Of a DNA stretch of 44,770 nt, positions 42,674 to 44,770 are shown in pieces. Each line of letters begins with the position of its first letter. The first letter of the stretch is position 1. Position numbers and translations under genes: made by a program. Origin of the DNA: Caldalkalibacillus thermarum (GTDB lineage: Bacteria; Bacillota; Bacilli; Caldalkalibacillales; Caldalkalibacillaceae); NCBI RefSeq assembly GCF_014644735.1, contig NZ_BMKZ01000026.1, positions 1-44,770 on the forward strand, read 5' to 3'. Under the pieces are notes generated by a model. It made no database searches and was not told the DNA's origin. It worked only from the letters and a program-made list of their open reading frames with translations.

Positions 42674-42803
42674 CAGAATATTCTGATAAATAAACTCCAA
42701 ACCATTGCAGGTCAAAGAATGTATATGTTTTTAGAAATATTTTGAGTCCATACAGGAATTTTAGAGTAAAATGTCGTATATTTATATATCAGCATTTTTT
42801 GGG

Positions 42804-44644
42804 GTTTGGATCTTAACTATGAGGGATTGAAACGACTGACCTCCTAACGCCTGGTCAACCAAATGAGCAGCGTTTGGATCTTAACTATGAGGGATTGAAA
42901 CGTATTATACCATGGTAGCAACTTGGTAGCAAGTGTTTTGTTTGGATCTTAACTATGAGGGATTGAAACTCAAGCCAATCTGAAAGAGCCACCACAACTT
43001 TTGTCATGTTTGGATCTTAACTATGAGGGATTGAAACTCAAGCCAATCTGAAAGAGCCACCACAACTTTTGTCATGGTTTGGATCTTAACTATGAGGGAT
43101 TGAAACGGCGCTATTTTGTCCAGTTCAACTTTGATATTGAAGTGTTTGGATCTTAACTATGAGGGATTGAAACATCGCAAGCTCTATGACATCATTTGAC
43201 GTAACCTTTCGTTTGGATCTTAACTATGAGGGATTGAAACCTGGGCACATGTAACGCCCAATCAATTACGTGAGCAAGTTTGGATCTTAACTATGAGGGA
43301 TTGAAACTCCTTTTCGTTTAATTTATTAAGTCCATTATTTATCTTTGTTTGGATCTTAACTATGAGGGATTGAAACTGATATAGACGTTATGAATAATAA
43401 AGTGTGGGTAAAGTTTGGATCTTAACTATGAGGGATTGAAACGCGCTTGTAGACGTAAAAGAACAAGGCGGTTTCCGTGGGTTTGGATCTTAACTATGAG
43501 GGATTGAAACTCCTACTTGACGGTTGACCAAAGTATATTGTATTTCCCCGTTTGGATCTTAACTATGAGGGATTGAAACCGCGAAAAACACAACTTATCA
43601 CAGTTAGCGTTAGCAAAAGTTTGGATCTTAACTATGAGGGATTGAAACCAACAAATCACATCTCTTCTGCAGGTTTGGATGCAGGGGTTTGGATCTTAAC
43701 TATGAGGGATTGAAACCAATACTCGAGAGCGTACCAGGTTCCACAAACAGACGTTTGGATCTTAACTATGAGGGATTGAAACCAATACTCGAGAGCGTAC
43801 CAGGTTCCACAAACAGACGTTTGGATCTTAACTATGAGGGATTGAAACCTATATAATTGAACCCAACGGAAAGTTGGGAAAACAAAGTTTGGATCTTAAC
43901 TATGAGGGATTGAAACATAACGTTATCCAGTTGATTGCGGCCAGCGAAAAAAATGGCTTGGATCTTAACTATGAGGGATTGAAACGATTCCCCTGGGTCA
44001 TTCCGTTTCCCCTGGGGAACTGTTTGGATCTTAACTATGAGGGATTGAAACATTTTTTTATGCAATTCATCTGCTTAAATGTGAATAAAGTTTGGATCTT
44101 AACTATGAGGGATTGAAACCACGGATAGACCTGGCTTGTGACGATTTGAAGGGATATGTTTGGATCTTAACTATGAGGGATTGAAACTTATTCAACTCCT
44201 CCGCCACCTTGTGTTGGTTTCTGGATAGTTTGGATCTTAACTATGAGGGATTGAAACTTGAGTTTGTGATGCCGGCTGTTTTGTTCATCATCAAAGTTTG
44301 GATCTTAACTATGAGGGATTGAAACAATCAATTATGAAAGGTCGTACTGCGCAAGTGACCGTTCGTTTGGATCTTAACTATGAGGGATTGAAACTATTGA
44401 CTGCTATGAAGCCCGCGATAGGTCATGCCTGGTTTGGATCTTAACTATGAGGGATTGAAACTTTTACTGACGATTGATTCTCCCATCTCTTCTGTGATAG
44501 GTTTGGATCTTAACTATGAGGGATTGAAACTCGCCAGAAATTCATTGCTACTGCTGTAGGTGAAACGTTTGGATCTTAACTATGAGGGATTGAAACTTTG
44601 GTCTCAGGAAATGAGCCGTACACAGCTGTTGACCGTTTGGATCT
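42804..44644 (+). CRISPR. CRISPR array: 27 full 30-bp repeats, 27 spacers, truncated last repeat
   Basis: The repeat begins GTTTGGATCTTAACTATGAG and ends GGATTGAAAC; the 3' ATTGAAAC gives the crRNA tag, so the array reads left to right from the cas6 side. Spacers are 36-40 nt. The repeats are invariant except the 18th (43956), which starts GCTTGG. Spacers 3 and 4 (from 42970 and 43038) are the same, and so are spacers 14 and 15 (from 43717 and 43783). Spacer 13 ends with a stretch containing GTTTGGAT, like a repeat start. The 28th repeat is cut after 10 bases at 44644 by foreign sequence. The repeat type is that of thermophile type I-B/III systems. Confidence 0.98.
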
Positions 44645-44770
44645 CGGATTAACCCCCTAAATTTGGACATAATCACAACTTTTTAAGTTATTTCTCAAAA
44701 ATGCTCTTTGTTTCGTCTTTTTGTAGTATAGCCTGTCCGTCCATTTCATCAAGGGTAAAGGCTTACGCCC
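44645..44770 (-). mobile_element. end of an unidentified mobile element that truncates the array
   Basis: From 44645 (CGGATTAACCCCCTAAATTT) the sequence no longer belongs to the array. At its right edge, the reverse complement of 44748-44770 (GGGCGTAAGCCTTTACCCTT and on) matches the hairpin region of the IS at 6511-6533 with one mismatch in 23. It is probably the right end of an IS of similar build; the transposase lies outside the window. Confidence 0.55.

Noticed and set aside
43832-44116. Frames inside the CRISPR array with repeated LDLNYEGLK or its antisense
   Set aside because: They are translations of the CRISPR repeat.

Overview
The window looks like chromosome of a thermophilic or alkaliphilic member of the Bacillaceae, possibly close to Caldalkalibacillus. 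This rests on gene content, not on any search. It carries an addB-addA-sbcD-sbcC operon, a BshB2-type bacillithiol deacetylase, a BpsA-type branched polyamine synthase (usual in thermophiles), KtrA behind a c-di-AMP riboswitch, strong AGGAGG ribosome sites with many GTG and TTG starts, and a large CRISPR array with cas6.

Layout. 1-5060: riboswitch and ktrA, an amidase, a peroxiredoxin remnant, a ferritin-like protein, and a D-Ala-D-Ala carboxypeptidase that has lost its N-terminus at a 73-bp IS200/IS605-type palindrome. Beside the palindrome lie the last codons of a tyrosine recombinase and tRNA-Val(GAC), the probable scar of a lost integrative element. 5061-8842: a composite-looking mobile unit. 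It holds an IS1202/ISNCY-like element whose transposase has one in-frame stop, an IS110 5' remnant, an AT-rich MFS efflux gene, a 200-bp IS3 deletion derivative and a solo copy of the IS right end. About 16 bp of matching sequence flanks the whole unit. 8952-23206: YugP-type protease, two gene remnants, YihY, then the double-strand-break operon addBA-sbcDC. 23207-28560: an accessory island with a helicase relic, an M42/M28-like peptidase with an extra N-terminal domain, a divergent TPR/winged-helix protein, a NERD-SF1 helicase, a decayed WYL regulator and a TAXI transporter remnant.

28737-35385: pyroglutamyl peptidase, class III aminotransferase with a YjiH transporter, a group II intron 3' fragment, a lipoprotein, an intact WYL regulator, a CstR-like repressor and several gene remnants. 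35372-39159: glutathione peroxidase, tRNA-Arg(CCT), BpsA, a broken subtilase, BshB2 and a PAS remnant. 39200-44770: a protein with twelve 9-residue repeats behind a good LexA-type box, a 53-residue basic protein, a possible RusA-like gene split by an internally deleted tnpB element, cas6, and a CRISPR array of 27 full repeats. The array is cut in its 28th repeat by another element that runs off the window.

Two themes stand out. One is DNA break repair and defence (AddAB, SbcCD, the NERD helicase island, the possibly SOS-controlled repeat protein, CRISPR). The other is heavy erosion by insertion sequences: at least a dozen genes survive only as 20-200 codon stumps, many sitting tightly against intact genes.
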